Positions 45,628 to 54,317 of a stretch of DNA of 64,000 bases are shown here, one piece after another. The stretch is from Pedobacter alluvionis (GTDB taxonomy: Bacteria; Bacteroidota; Bacteroidia; Sphingobacteriales; Sphingobacteriaceae): NCBI RefSeq assembly GCF_003664035.1, contig NZ_RCCK01000013.1, positions 585,292 to 649,291 on the forward strand, in the 5' to 3' direction. Each line of letters begins with the position of its first letter. Within the stretch, counting starts at the first letter, position 1. The translations under genes and the position numbers were made by a program. The notes beneath the pieces were generated by a model that had not been told where the DNA came from, did no database searches, and saw only the letters and a list, made by a program, of their open reading frames with translations.

Positions 45628-46177
45628 TACGGATACAGTAACTGGCCCATCTTTTTCTATGAAAAACAGGTTAGCGAGGTTGGTATGGGGAATTGTAGCT
45701 TTATTTTTGTTTAAATTAAGTCCAAAGCCATTTCACCAATGGCGTGTTTTTCTGTTGAAATGTTTTGGTGCCAAAATAGGAAAGGGTGTACACGTATATC
45801 CTGGAGTAATCATTTGGGCACCCTGGAATATTGAATTAGGTGATGAATGTGGCATTGCCAGTGGTGTAAATTTGTATAGTCAGGGTAAAATTACCATTGG
45901 CAAAAGAGCCGTTATTTCTCAAGGTGCACACCTTTGTGCAGGCACACACGATTATACCTTACCAGGATTTCCACTTATTGCCATGCCCATTGTGATTGGC
46001 GATCAGGTATGGGTGGCTGCAGAAGTTTTTGTACATCCCGGCATAACTATATCAGAAGGAGCAGTAATTGGTGCCAGATCGGTGGTAACTAAAAATATGC
46101 CTGCCTGGACTGTTTGTTCCGGTCATCCTTGTAAACCAATTAAAGAAAGAGTATTTCAGTCCTCAATTAAATCTTAA
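45620..46177 (+). CDS. Hexapeptide-repeat acetyltransferase (WcaF/colanic-acid type)
   Basis: A 185-residue left-handed beta-helix protein. The opening FKLSPKPFHQWRVFLLKCFG followed by AKIGKGVHVYPGVIIWAPWN is characteristic of the WcaF-type subgroup. IELGDECGIASGVNLYSQGK and ITIGKRAVISQGAHLCAGTH lead to the catalytic His in GTHDYTLPGFPL near residue 112, with IVIGDQVWVAAEVFVHPGIT and GHPCKPIKER at the end. It should O-acetylate a sugar of the module B unit. It is the fourth hexapeptide enzyme in this module. Confidence 0.88.
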   Translation: MHNTDTVTGPSFSMKNRLARLVWGIVALFLFKLSPKPFHQWRVFLLKCFGAKIGKGVHVYPGVIIWAPWNIELGDECGIASGVNLYSQGKITIGKRAVISQGAHLCAGTHDYTLPGFPLIAMPIVIGDQVWVAAEVFVHPGITISEGAVIGARSVVTKNMPAWTVCSGHPCKPIKERVFQSSIKS

Positions 46178-46178
46178 A

Positions 46179-47024
46179 ATGTTATCACCTAAGCTAGATC
46201 TTACTATTGTTATTCCGGTTAAAAACGAAGAAAGGAATTTATCTGGATGCTTACAGGCAATTGGTAAAGAGCTGGCGCAAAAAATCGTAATTATTGATTC
46301 GGGCAGTACTGATGAAACGTTATCTATAGCTAAAGCCAACAATATAGAAGTAATCGACTTCAAATGGGATGGGAAATTTCCTAAAAAACGCAACTGGTAT
46401 TTGATGAATTATACCCCTGCAACAAAATGGGTTCTCTTTTTAGATGCAGATGAATATATCACTCCATCATTTAAAGATGAATTGAGCCGGGTTTTAACTT
46501 CGCAAAGTAATATGGCTGGCTATTGGTTAAATTATACCATTTTTTTTATGGGTAAAAACCTACGGGGAGGATATCCACTAAAAAAGCTCGCCTTATTCAA
46601 AGTTGGCGCAGGCTTATATGAAAGAATTGATGAAGAACACTGGAGCCAACTGGATATGGAAATTCATGAGCATCCAATATTATCTGGGCCAGTTGGTGAG
46701 ATTAAGGCTAAAATTGATCATCAGGATTTTAGAGGCATAAGTCATTATTTAAAAAAGCATAACGAATATGCAAATTGGGAAGCTTCGCGATATCTAAAAT
46801 CTGCAGATCAGCAGGATTTAAGAAAGAGCTGGACATTTAAACAAAAACTGAAATATAGGCTTATGCGTAGTGTGTTTATTGGCCCGGTTTATTTTTTAGG
46901 TAGTTTTGTCCTGATGGGAGGCTTTTTAGATGGAAAAAGAGGGCTATCATTTGCGATGCTAAAAATGGCCTACTTCAACGAAATTTATTGTAAAATTAGA
47001 GAAGCACAAGAAGCAAAAAAATAG
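46179..47024 (+). CDS. Glycosyltransferase family 2 (WaaE-like)
   Basis: A 281-residue GT-A enzyme. LTIVIPVKNEERNLSGCLQAI near residue 8, IIDSGSTDETLSIAKANNIE, the FPKKRNWYL motif and VLFLDADEYITPSF near residue 91 (metal-binding DAD) place it with the WaaE/KdtX-type transferases. The C-terminal part (KIDHQDFRGISHYLKKHNEY, then a hydrophobic stretch GPVYFLGSFVLMGGFLDG) is also typical. It probably adds glucose or a similar hexose in module B and may touch the membrane by its C-terminus. Confidence 0.87.
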   Translation: MLSPKLDLTIVIPVKNEERNLSGCLQAIGKELAQKIVIIDSGSTDETLSIAKANNIEVIDFKWDGKFPKKRNWYLMNYTPATKWVLFLDADEYITPSFKDELSRVLTSQSNMAGYWLNYTIFFMGKNLRGGYPLKKLALFKVGAGLYERIDEEHWSQLDMEIHEHPILSGPVGEIKAKIDHQDFRGISHYLKKHNEYANWEASRYLKSADQQDLRKSWTFKQKLKYRLMRSVFIGPVYFLGSFVLMGGFLDGKRGLSFAMLKMAYFNEIYCKIREAQEAKK

Positions 47025-47040
47025 GTCTAAGAGATTTTAA

Positions 47041-48252
47041 ATGAGGATATTAATATACGGCATTAACTACAGCCCTGATTTAACCGGTATAGGGAAGTAT
47101 AGTGGTGAGATGGGGAAATGGCTGGCGGGGCAGGGCCACAATGTTTCAGTAGTTACTGCAGTACCCTATTATCCACAGTGGCAGATTAATGCAAAATATA
47201 AAGGCAAATTATGGCATAGTGAAATAATTGATGGTGTTAAAGTTTACCGATGCCCTTTATATGTGCCAGCAAAGCCAACAAGTTTAAAAAGAATGCTGCA
47301 CGATGCAAGTTTTTTGATTTCATCTTTTTTTGTTTTTATTAAACTTTTATTCCTTCCAAAATTCGATGTGGTAATTACGGTTGCACCACCATTTCATTTA
47401 GGATTAGTGAGTTTATTTTACCGTTTTTTTAAAGGTTCAAAAATATTATACCACATACAGGACCTGCAAGTGGATGCGGCTAAAGAATTAGGTCTGATTA
47501 AATCAAAAACCTTGCTTTCTATATTAATCAGAATCGAAAGATTTATTATTAAAAAAGTGGATCATGTAAGCAGTATTTCTGAGGGGATGATATTGAAAAT
47601 CAGGCAAAAAGCAAAAAGACATATAATAGAATTTCCAAACTGGGTCGACCTTAAAAATTACTATCCGGTTGCCAATAAGGCAGCGCTAAAATTACGGTGG
47701 GGTTATGAAGCAGCTAATAAAATTATTCTATATTCGGGCAACATTGGCGAAAAACAAGGATTAGATGGGATTTTAGCTGTTGCTAAAAGGTTTATTGACA
47801 GGCCAAATGTTAAATTCCTGATCTGTGGTACAGGCGCCTATAAGCCTAAGCTGGTGGATCTGGCAAGGCAAATGAATCTCCATCATGTAGATTTTTTGCC
47901 GCTTCAGGAAAATAATGTATTTAATGATTTTTTAAATATGGCAGATATTCATTTAATTCTTCAGAAGAAAGATGCAAGTGATTTAGTTATGCCATCTAAG
48001 CTCACTACTATTTTAGCTGTGGGTGGTTTGGCACTGGTAACTGCAAATAAGGACACTACCTTATACAAGGTTATTGCCGAAAATGAAATGGGTTTAATTG
48101 CTGCTCCCGAAAATGTAAATGAATTATATCAAAAAATAGAACAGGGCTTGATGATTGATGGTTCTGAAATGAGCAAAAAATCGCATATTTATGCGCTGGA
48201 AAATCTTTCTATTGATACCATATTAAAAGATCTCATCAATAATCTTTCTTAA
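47041..48252 (+). CDS. Glycosyltransferase family 4 (WcaI-like)
   Basis: A 403-residue GT-B enzyme with the WcaI-type opening ILIYGINYSPDLTGIGKYSG and SVVTAVPYYPQWQI near residue 40. VITVAPPFHLGLVSLFY and YHIQDLQVDAAKELGLIK follow; the donor half has ILYSGNIGEKQGLDGILAVA and the VMPSKLTTILAVGGLALVT segment, which in this subgroup stands where others have E-x7-E. In colanic-acid clusters the relative adds a fucose, so GDP-fucose from gmd/fcl is a reasonable donor here, as an inference only. Confidence 0.86.
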   Translation: MRILIYGINYSPDLTGIGKYSGEMGKWLAGQGHNVSVVTAVPYYPQWQINAKYKGKLWHSEIIDGVKVYRCPLYVPAKPTSLKRMLHDASFLISSFFVFIKLLFLPKFDVVITVAPPFHLGLVSLFYRFFKGSKILYHIQDLQVDAAKELGLIKSKTLLSILIRIERFIIKKVDHVSSISEGMILKIRQKAKRHIIEFPNWVDLKNYYPVANKAALKLRWGYEAANKIILYSGNIGEKQGLDGILAVAKRFIDRPNVKFLICGTGAYKPKLVDLARQMNLHHVDFLPLQENNVFNDFLNMADIHLILQKKDASDLVMPSKLTTILAVGGLALVTANKDTTLYKVIAENEMGLIAAPENVNELYQKIEQGLMIDGSEMSKKSHIYALENLSIDTILKDLINNLS

Positions 48253-48289
48253 AAGCGTTGTAGAAGTTAATCAATTTAAATATTATAAA

Positions 48290-49603
48290 ATGAAAATAGC
48301 TGTAATAGGTACAGGGTATGTTGGTTTAGTAACCGGAACATGTTTGGCAGAAACAGGTAATGACGTTATATGTGTAGACATTAACGAAGCCAAGGTTAAA
48401 AAAATGCAGGATGGCGAGGTTCCAATTTATGAACCAGGCTTGGATCTATTGTTTCACCGCAACATTGCCCAGGGCAGATTGATTTTTACTACGGATCTTG
48501 CTATGGCCATTAAAGAGTCGAAAGTGATTTTTATGGCTTTACCTACGCCTCCGGGAGGCGATGGTGCTGCAGACCTTTCTTATATTTTAGGAGCAGCAAA
48601 AGATATCTCTAACCTTGTTACCGAGTATAAAATTATTATCAATAAATCGACTGTTCCGGTAGGAACTGCCGATAAAGTGAAAGCTGTTTTTACTGCCAAT
48701 ACCGATATTGAAGTTGATGTGGTTTCCAATCCGGAATTCTTAAGAGAAGGCGTTGCTGTGGAAGATTTCATGAAGCCCGATCGTGTAGTAATTGGCACCA
48801 GGAGTGAAAAAGCAAAAAAAGTATTAACTGATTTGTATGGCCCTTACGTTCGGCAGGGGAATCCAATTTTATTTATGGATGAGCGTTCATCAGAACTGAC
48901 TAAATATGCTGCAAACTCTTTTCTAGCCACCAAAATTACGTTTATGAATGAGGTAGCTAATCTTTGCGAGCTTGTAGGCGCAGATGTTGATGCGGTAAGA
49001 AAGGGAGTAGGGTCTGATGACCGTATTGGTAAACGTTTCTTATTTCCGGGGATTGGATACGGGGGATCATGTTTCCCTAAAGATGTACAGGCACTTGTTA
49101 AAGCTGCAGATGAAAATAATTATGATTTCCAGATCTTAAAATCGGTGATGGAAATCAATGAAAAACAGAAGACCATTTTGGTTGATAAAGTTTTAAAATA
49201 TTATAAAAACGATATTAAAGGCAAACACTTTGCGCTTTGGGGATTGGCTTTTAAACCTGAAACAGACGATGTGCGTGAGGCTCCTGCTTTGTATATTATC
49301 GATGCACTGGTAAAAGAAGGTGCAACGGTAACGGTTTTTGATCCGGAAGGAATGGAAAACGTGAAAAATATGATCGGTGATAAAGTCGAATTTGCAGCTG
49401 ATCAATATAGCGCTTTAAACAATGCCGATGCCCTGTTAATTGCAACAGAATGGTCTGTTTTCCGGAATCCGGATTTCGATAAAATTGATATTTTATTAAA
49501 AAATAAAGTTGTTTTCGACGGAAGAAACTTATATGATTTGGAAAAAATGATCGATATGGGATATTATTATAACAGTATTGGCCGTAAATTAGTAGAAAAT
49601 TAA
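48290..49603 (+). CDS. ugd: UDP-glucose 6-dehydrogenase
   Basis: A 437-residue enzyme. NAD-binding GTGYVGLVTGTCLAETG at residues 7-23, STVPVGTADKVK, NPEFLREGVAVEDFMKPDR, and the active-site PGIGYGGSCFPKDVQAL with catalytic Cys261, then WGLAFKPETDDVREAPA in the C-terminal domain are all intact. It makes UDP-glucuronate in the cytosol. The next gene (UDP-glucuronate decarboxylase) starts 4 bases downstream, so UDP-GlcA and UDP-xylose are both available to module B. The GGSC motif distinguishes it from the HexNAc-type dehydrogenase at the window start. Confidence 0.96.
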   Translation: MKIAVIGTGYVGLVTGTCLAETGNDVICVDINEAKVKKMQDGEVPIYEPGLDLLFHRNIAQGRLIFTTDLAMAIKESKVIFMALPTPPGGDGAADLSYILGAAKDISNLVTEYKIIINKSTVPVGTADKVKAVFTANTDIEVDVVSNPEFLREGVAVEDFMKPDRVVIGTRSEKAKKVLTDLYGPYVRQGNPILFMDERSSELTKYAANSFLATKITFMNEVANLCELVGADVDAVRKGVGSDDRIGKRFLFPGIGYGGSCFPKDVQALVKAADENNYDFQILKSVMEINEKQKTILVDKVLKYYKNDIKGKHFALWGLAFKPETDDVREAPALYIIDALVKEGATVTVFDPEGMENVKNMIGDKVEFAADQYSALNNADALLIATEWSVFRNPDFDKIDILLKNKVVFDGRNLYDLEKMIDMGYYYNSIGRKLVEN

Positions 49604-49607
49604 GAGG

Positions 49608-50591
49608 ATGAAGAAAATTTTGATTACAGGCGCTGCCGGTTTTTTAGGTTCGCATTTGTGCGACAGATTTGTTAAAGAAGGCTATTATGTGATCGGCATG
49701 GATAACCTCATCACTGGAGATTTATCGAATATTGAACATCTTTTTCCTTTAGAAAACTTTGAATTCTATAACCACGATGTTTCTAAGTTTGTCCATATTC
49801 CTGGCAACCTTGATTATATCCTGCACTTTGCATCACCGGCAAGTCCAATCGATTATCTTAAAATTCCTATTCAAACCCTTAAAGTTGGTTCATTGGGAAC
49901 ACACAATCTATTAGGATTGGCACGCAATAAAAATGCAAGGATGTTGATCGCATCAACTTCCGAAGTTTATGGCGACCCAAATGTTAACCCACAGCCAGAA
50001 GAATACTGGGGGAATGTTAATCCTGTGGGGCCTCGTGGCGTTTACGACGAAGCCAAACGTTTCCAGGAAGCCATAACCATGGCTTATCACACTTTTCATG
50101 GGGTAGAAACCAGAATTGTCAGAATCTTCAACACGTATGGACCTAGAATGCGCCTCAATGACGGGCGTGTTTTACCTGCATTTATTGGTCAAGCCTTAAG
50201 AGGGGAAGATTTAACTGTTTTTGGTGATGGTAGTCAAACGCGCTCTTTTTGTTATGTAGATGATCTGGTTGAAGGTATTTACCGTTTATTGATGAGCGAC
50301 TATGCCCAGCCGGTAAACATTGGCAATCCTGATGAAATTACCATCAAACAGTTTTGCGAAGAGATTATTAAACTTACGGGTACCAATCAAAAAATTGTGT
50401 ATAGGGAGTTGCCACAGGATGATCCAAAACAGCGCAGGCCAGATATCACCAAAGCAACTGAAATTTTAGGTTGGACACCTAAAATTGGTCGTGCTGAGGG
50501 ATTAAAAATTACCTATGAATACTTTAAATCGTTACCAAAAACAGCATTGGATAAAATAGATCATAAGGATTTTACGACATATAATCGTTAA
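49608..50591 (+). CDS. uxs: UDP-glucuronate decarboxylase (UDP-xylose synthase)
   Basis: A 327-residue SDR. GAAGFLGSHLCDRF near residue 8, the HFASPASPIDYLKIPIQTLK segment near residue 75 that is diagnostic of UXS, STSEVYGDPNVNPQPEEYWG near residue 119, GPRGVYDEAKRFQE (YxxxK) near residue 143, RIFNTYGPRMRLNDGRVLP and DDPKQRRPDITKA at the end are present. It decarboxylates UDP-GlcA to UDP-xylose with internal NAD+ cycling. It is the last gene before a strong terminator. Confidence 0.95.
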   Translation: MKKILITGAAGFLGSHLCDRFVKEGYYVIGMDNLITGDLSNIEHLFPLENFEFYNHDVSKFVHIPGNLDYILHFASPASPIDYLKIPIQTLKVGSLGTHNLLGLARNKNARMLIASTSEVYGDPNVNPQPEEYWGNVNPVGPRGVYDEAKRFQEAITMAYHTFHGVETRIVRIFNTYGPRMRLNDGRVLPAFIGQALRGEDLTVFGDGSQTRSFCYVDDLVEGIYRLLMSDYAQPVNIGNPDEITIKQFCEEIIKLTGTNQKIVYRELPQDDPKQRRPDITKATEILGWTPKIGRAEGLKITYEYFKSLPKTALDKIDHKDFTTYNR

Positions 50592-50613
50592 GTCAATCTC
50601 ATGAAATTTTTTG

Positions 50614-50653
50614 AAGCCCTTAAATCATTTAATAGTTTAAGGGCTTTTATTTT
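50614..50653 (+). terminator. Rho-independent terminator after uxs
   Basis: A perfect 11-bp stem AAGCCCTTAAA (50614-50624) and TTTAAGGGCTT (50636-50646) with an 11-base loop, followed by a T-rich tail (ttatttt). It ends the long module B operon 23 bases after the uxs stop. Confidence 0.85.
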
Positions 50654-50922
50654 CAAATCGCAATCTGTAATCAGGGATTATCAACTTTTCCAATTGGAAA
50701 TTTTAGATGTCTATTTAGCGTAATGTTGATTAATTGAATCTACTCCTTATATACTTATATCGACTAAAATTGTTCCTAACAATACTCTTTTAATGGAATA
50801 ATCTTGACTGATCTTATATTAGCAAATTGTTAACAAAATAGAATTAATTTATATATTAAATAATGTAATTTTTATGTGTTATTTTTGTTTAATAATTTGT
50901 TAAGGAATCATCCCAAGGGCCT
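50654..50922 (+). promoter_or_regulatory. Intergenic region with probable promoter for the WcaJ-like gene
   Basis: About 270 AT-rich bases with no ORF. TATTTTTG at 50880-50887 fits the -7 element TAnnTTTG and lies 36 bases before the ATG; the -33 region 19 bases upstream (TAAA) is poor. With the terminator before it, the initiating transferase is expected to have its own transcript. Confidence 0.45.
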
Positions 50923-52314
50923 ATGCAAACACGTTATTTATTCATTTTAAAATACATCCTGCCTTTAACAGACCTGATCATGGTCAATATTGTGTATTTT
51001 TTTGCTTATCAATTTACTTCTTATATGGGTAGAATGGTAACTTCTGAATTGCAGTTGCACTACGTTGTTGTGTGTAACCTGATCTGGATTGTGAGTACTA
51101 CTGCTTTCAGTTTGTATTCAGATTATGGGTCAAGGCGGATTGAACGCATTTACCGCGGAACCTGGAAAAGTGTGGTGTTGCATGCGGTATTATTTTCTAT
51201 TTACCTTTTCTTTTCGAAGCAAAATGATTTTTCAAGATCGTTCTTAGTGATTTTTTATGGCATACTAGCCATTTTGTTTTTGGTGAATCGTTTTATTGGT
51301 ACTTCTTTTCAATTTTTATTATTTAATCATTTACGTGGCGTTAAATCTGTTGCAATTATGGGCAATAATGCTACAGGATTGCAATTGGCTACTTATTTTG
51401 AAAAGCAGCGTTATATAGAGTTCCATGGATTTATTAACGATGTGCCTGAAGATTATCTAACCCGCGATGGACAAATCTCTGAAATGGTAGGGCGACAGTT
51501 CAAAATGGCTGTAGATAAAGGGATTAAAGATATTTATGTAACCATTGCGCCAGAGCGTATGGCTGATATGACTTTGCTGACAGAGGAAGCAGAACGGCAA
51601 TGTGTTCGTTTAAAATTTATTCCTGATATAAGTGGTGCATTATTATCTCCATATACGGTTAGTTATTTAGGTAACGAATTTCCTGTGATTTCATTAAGAT
51701 CAGAACCTCTTGAAAAAATCCATAATCGGTTTAAAAAACGTTTAATTGATGTGATATTTAGTGGTTTGGTTATCCTTTTTGTATTGAGCTGGTTATATCC
51801 CATTATTGCCATCCTCATTAAAATCCAGAGTAAAGGCCCTGTGTTATTTAAACAGTTAAGAAGCGGCCGGGATGATGAACCTTTTTGGTGCTTTAAATTT
51901 AGAAGCATGCGGATGAATGACTTTAGCAATAAAAAGCAGGCGAGTAAAAACGATGATCGCATTACCTCTATTGGTAAGTTTTTACGCAGATCGAGTTTAG
52001 ATGAGTTACCTCAGTTCTTTAACGTTTTTATGGGACACATGAGTGTTGTTGGTCCCAGGCCACACATGCTGAGTCATACCGAACAATATAAAGGTATTGT
52101 AGATCAATTTATGGTGCGCCATTTTTTAAAACCAGGCATCACGGGTTGGGCACAGGTAAACGGTTACAGAGGCGAAACAAAAGAAGATTACAAAATGGTA
52201 AAACGTGTAGAACACGATATCTGGTACCTGGAACATTGGAGTGCAATGCTGGATGTAAAAATCATCTTTATGACCGTAATTAATATGGCTAAGGGAGAAG
52301 AAAACGCCTATTAA
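50923..52314 (+). CDS. wcaJ: Undecaprenyl-phosphate hexose-1-phosphate transferase (WcaJ-type)
   Basis: A 463-residue polyprenyl-phosphate glycosyl-1-phosphate transferase. Four N-terminal helices and a Rossmann-like middle region (AIMGNNATGLQLATYF near residue 145) are followed by a re-entrant helix (LIDVIFSGLVILFVLSWLYPI near residue 273) and the catalytic domain: FKQLRSGRDDEPFWCFKFRS, RRSSLDELPQFFNVFMGHMS, VGPRPHM and FLKPGITGWAQVNGYRGET. It transfers glucose-1-phosphate (or a related hexose) to undecaprenyl phosphate, so it should start the module B unit, in contrast to the WbpL-type starter of module A. Confidence 0.93.
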   Translation: MQTRYLFILKYILPLTDLIMVNIVYFFAYQFTSYMGRMVTSELQLHYVVVCNLIWIVSTTAFSLYSDYGSRRIERIYRGTWKSVVLHAVLFSIYLFFSKQNDFSRSFLVIFYGILAILFLVNRFIGTSFQFLLFNHLRGVKSVAIMGNNATGLQLATYFEKQRYIEFHGFINDVPEDYLTRDGQISEMVGRQFKMAVDKGIKDIYVTIAPERMADMTLLTEEAERQCVRLKFIPDISGALLSPYTVSYLGNEFPVISLRSEPLEKIHNRFKKRLIDVIFSGLVILFVLSWLYPIIAILIKIQSKGPVLFKQLRSGRDDEPFWCFKFRSMRMNDFSNKKQASKNDDRITSIGKFLRRSSLDELPQFFNVFMGHMSVVGPRPHMLSHTEQYKGIVDQFMVRHFLKPGITGWAQVNGYRGETKEDYKMVKRVEHDIWYLEHWSAMLDVKIIFMTVINMAKGEENAY

Positions 52315-52496
52315 ATTAATTTAAGAAATTGTTGTTTCGCTGGCTGTTTCATCTCGTGTATAAGCATGCTTTACTACATTAAACCCTTTACGTTATTCCT
52401 TTGAGTTAACATAAATACATTCCTAATGGATTTGGGTTACTTATATTCATCAATTGATATTAATTTATGTTTCTTTGTGGATATAATTATCCCTGT

Positions 52497-54092
52497 ATGA
52501 AGAAAGTTCTACTCCTATTAAGCTTAACTATTGCCACTTTTGGATTAAAGGCCCAATCGGTTTACCAGCCATATTCATTTCAGTTTTATCAAAAATTAAA
52601 TTCAGAAATTTATAATCCGGATACCAGGTTACACAGTTCAATGAAACCTTTTTTTATAGATGATAGTTTATTGCAGGATAAAAGTAAACTATTGTTAAGT
52701 GTTGGGGTAGATTCAGTTCGCAAATCTTGGGTACTACGTAAATTGTTTAACGAACATCTGTTTGATATGCAGATGGAAGATTTTACTGTTTATGCCGATT
52801 TTCTGCCCGATTTTCAGATAGGAAGGGATGCTTCTGGTAAAAAAAATACTTTTCTAAACACGCGCGGTTATCAGATTGGTGGTACTGTAGGCAAGAAATT
52901 TTCTTTTTATACTAGTGGTTACGAAAACCAAGGACGTTTTGCATCTTATTATGATAACTATGTAAACACTACAAATGTAGTACCCGGCCAATCTTATGAT
53001 CGGAGTTCCGGAAAAATAACCAAAGATTGGTCGTATGTTACGGCTACTTTATCCTATACCCCAATAAAATATTTAAATATTACAGCTGGTTACGATAAAA
53101 CATTTATTGGTGATGGTTATCGTTCTATGTTGTTATCCGATTTTTCTTCTCCGTATCCGTTCTTAAAATTAACGGGTAATTTAGGAAATGTACAATATAT
53201 GGTAATGTGGGCAGCCATGCAGGATCCTGGTGCACCTAAATTATCTTATGATGCTGGTAACCGGAAAAAAGGTGGGGTTTTTCATTACTTAGACTGGAAT
53301 GTTAATAATAAGCTATCTATTGGTTTTTTTGATTCTATTGTTTGGGTACAAACAGATGATGCTGGCAATAAAAGAGGTTTCGACTGGGGATATGCTAATC
53401 CTATTATTTTCTTAAGGCCAGTTGAAGCTTCAAGCGGTTCGCCGGATAATGCTTTATTGGGGTTTACTTCTAAATATAAATTTGCAAAAGAAGTTGTGGC
53501 TTATGGTCAGTTCTCTCTTGATGAATTTCAGGCAAAAGAATTTTTCTCTTCAAAAGGCAGTGTAAGAAATAAGTATGGCTGGCAACTGGGGGTTCGTGGA
53601 GCAGACATTTTTAAAGTTGCCGGCTTAAATTATCTGCTTGAGTATAACACAGCTAAGCCTTATACTTATTCGTCCAGAACAAGAATTGGTAATTATGCCA
53701 ATTATAATGAGCCATTGGCACATCCTCTAGGTGCTAACTTTAGAGAAGCTGTTGGTTTATTAAATTATTCCTATAAGCGTTTCGATTTTACAGGAGAGTT
53801 GATGTATGCCAGGTATGGATTAGATGAAGCAGGACAAAATTACGGTAAAAATATTTTTGAGCCCTATCTTGCATCAATCAAGCAGGAGGGAAATTACACC
53901 ACGCAAGGTATTAATACGAATCTTTTTTATGCAGAGGGAAGAGTAGCTTACGTTGTAAATCCGAAATATAATTTACGATTAGAACTGGGGGCTATACTAA
54001 GGCGTGAGAGTAATGGCTTGGGTAAAAATAATGCTGGTTTAATTACTTTCGGTTTACGCAGTTCATTCCGGAATTTATATACCGATTTTTAA
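52497..54092 (+). CDS. RemB/Wzi-like outer-membrane protein, copy 2
   Basis: A 531-residue predicted outer-membrane barrel. ATG 52497 starts the signal peptide MKKVLLLLSLTIATFGLKA|Q; an upstream in-frame ATG at 52467 is ignored. It shares blocks with the protein at 23618 over its whole length (YADFLPDFQIGRD, DWSYVTATLSYTP, FIGDGYRSMLLSD, LAHPLGANFRE, LNYSYKRFD, FRNLYTDF). The two are full-length paralogues, each next to an initiating transferase. Role: surface retention of polysaccharide (Wzi-like) or gliding (RemB-like), unresolved. Confidence 0.78.
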   Translation: MKKVLLLLSLTIATFGLKAQSVYQPYSFQFYQKLNSEIYNPDTRLHSSMKPFFIDDSLLQDKSKLLLSVGVDSVRKSWVLRKLFNEHLFDMQMEDFTVYADFLPDFQIGRDASGKKNTFLNTRGYQIGGTVGKKFSFYTSGYENQGRFASYYDNYVNTTNVVPGQSYDRSSGKITKDWSYVTATLSYTPIKYLNITAGYDKTFIGDGYRSMLLSDFSSPYPFLKLTGNLGNVQYMVMWAAMQDPGAPKLSYDAGNRKKGGVFHYLDWNVNNKLSIGFFDSIVWVQTDDAGNKRGFDWGYANPIIFLRPVEASSGSPDNALLGFTSKYKFAKEVVAYGQFSLDEFQAKEFFSSKGSVRNKYGWQLGVRGADIFKVAGLNYLLEYNTAKPYTYSSRTRIGNYANYNEPLAHPLGANFREAVGLLNYSYKRFDFTGELMYARYGLDEAGQNYGKNIFEPYLASIKQEGNYTTQGINTNLFYAEGRVAYVVNPKYNLRLELGAILRRESNGLGKNNAGLITFGLRSSFRNLYTDF

Positions 54093-54194
54093 CAAAACAT
54101 TATAAAATTTAAAGCTTCAGTTTTCTCACTAATAGAGGCTATTATGTTAATTTACATGTCATCCTAATGATTGGAAGGAATCTTTATTTGTATC

Positions 54195-54212
54195 ATTGCG
54201 ATTCTTCGCAAT
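54195..54212. repeat. Short hairpin in a possible REP-type element
   Basis: ATTGCGA and TCGCAAT form a perfect 7-bp stem around a TTCT loop. It is embedded in a stretch (54158-54240, with catcctaatgattggaaggaatc and gaagagattc) that has the style of dispersed non-coding repeats in Pedobacter-like genomes. Only this copy is in the window. The rest of the 225-base gap before dxs holds no gene. Confidence 0.4.
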
Positions 54213-54317
54213 GGGAATAAGCTGAAGAGATTCACTTCTTTTAAATTCTTCTGTAATTTATGCCGATTTTATACAATAAATTAATCCTTAAAAGGATAAA
54301 AAATATGCTGGGGCTTA

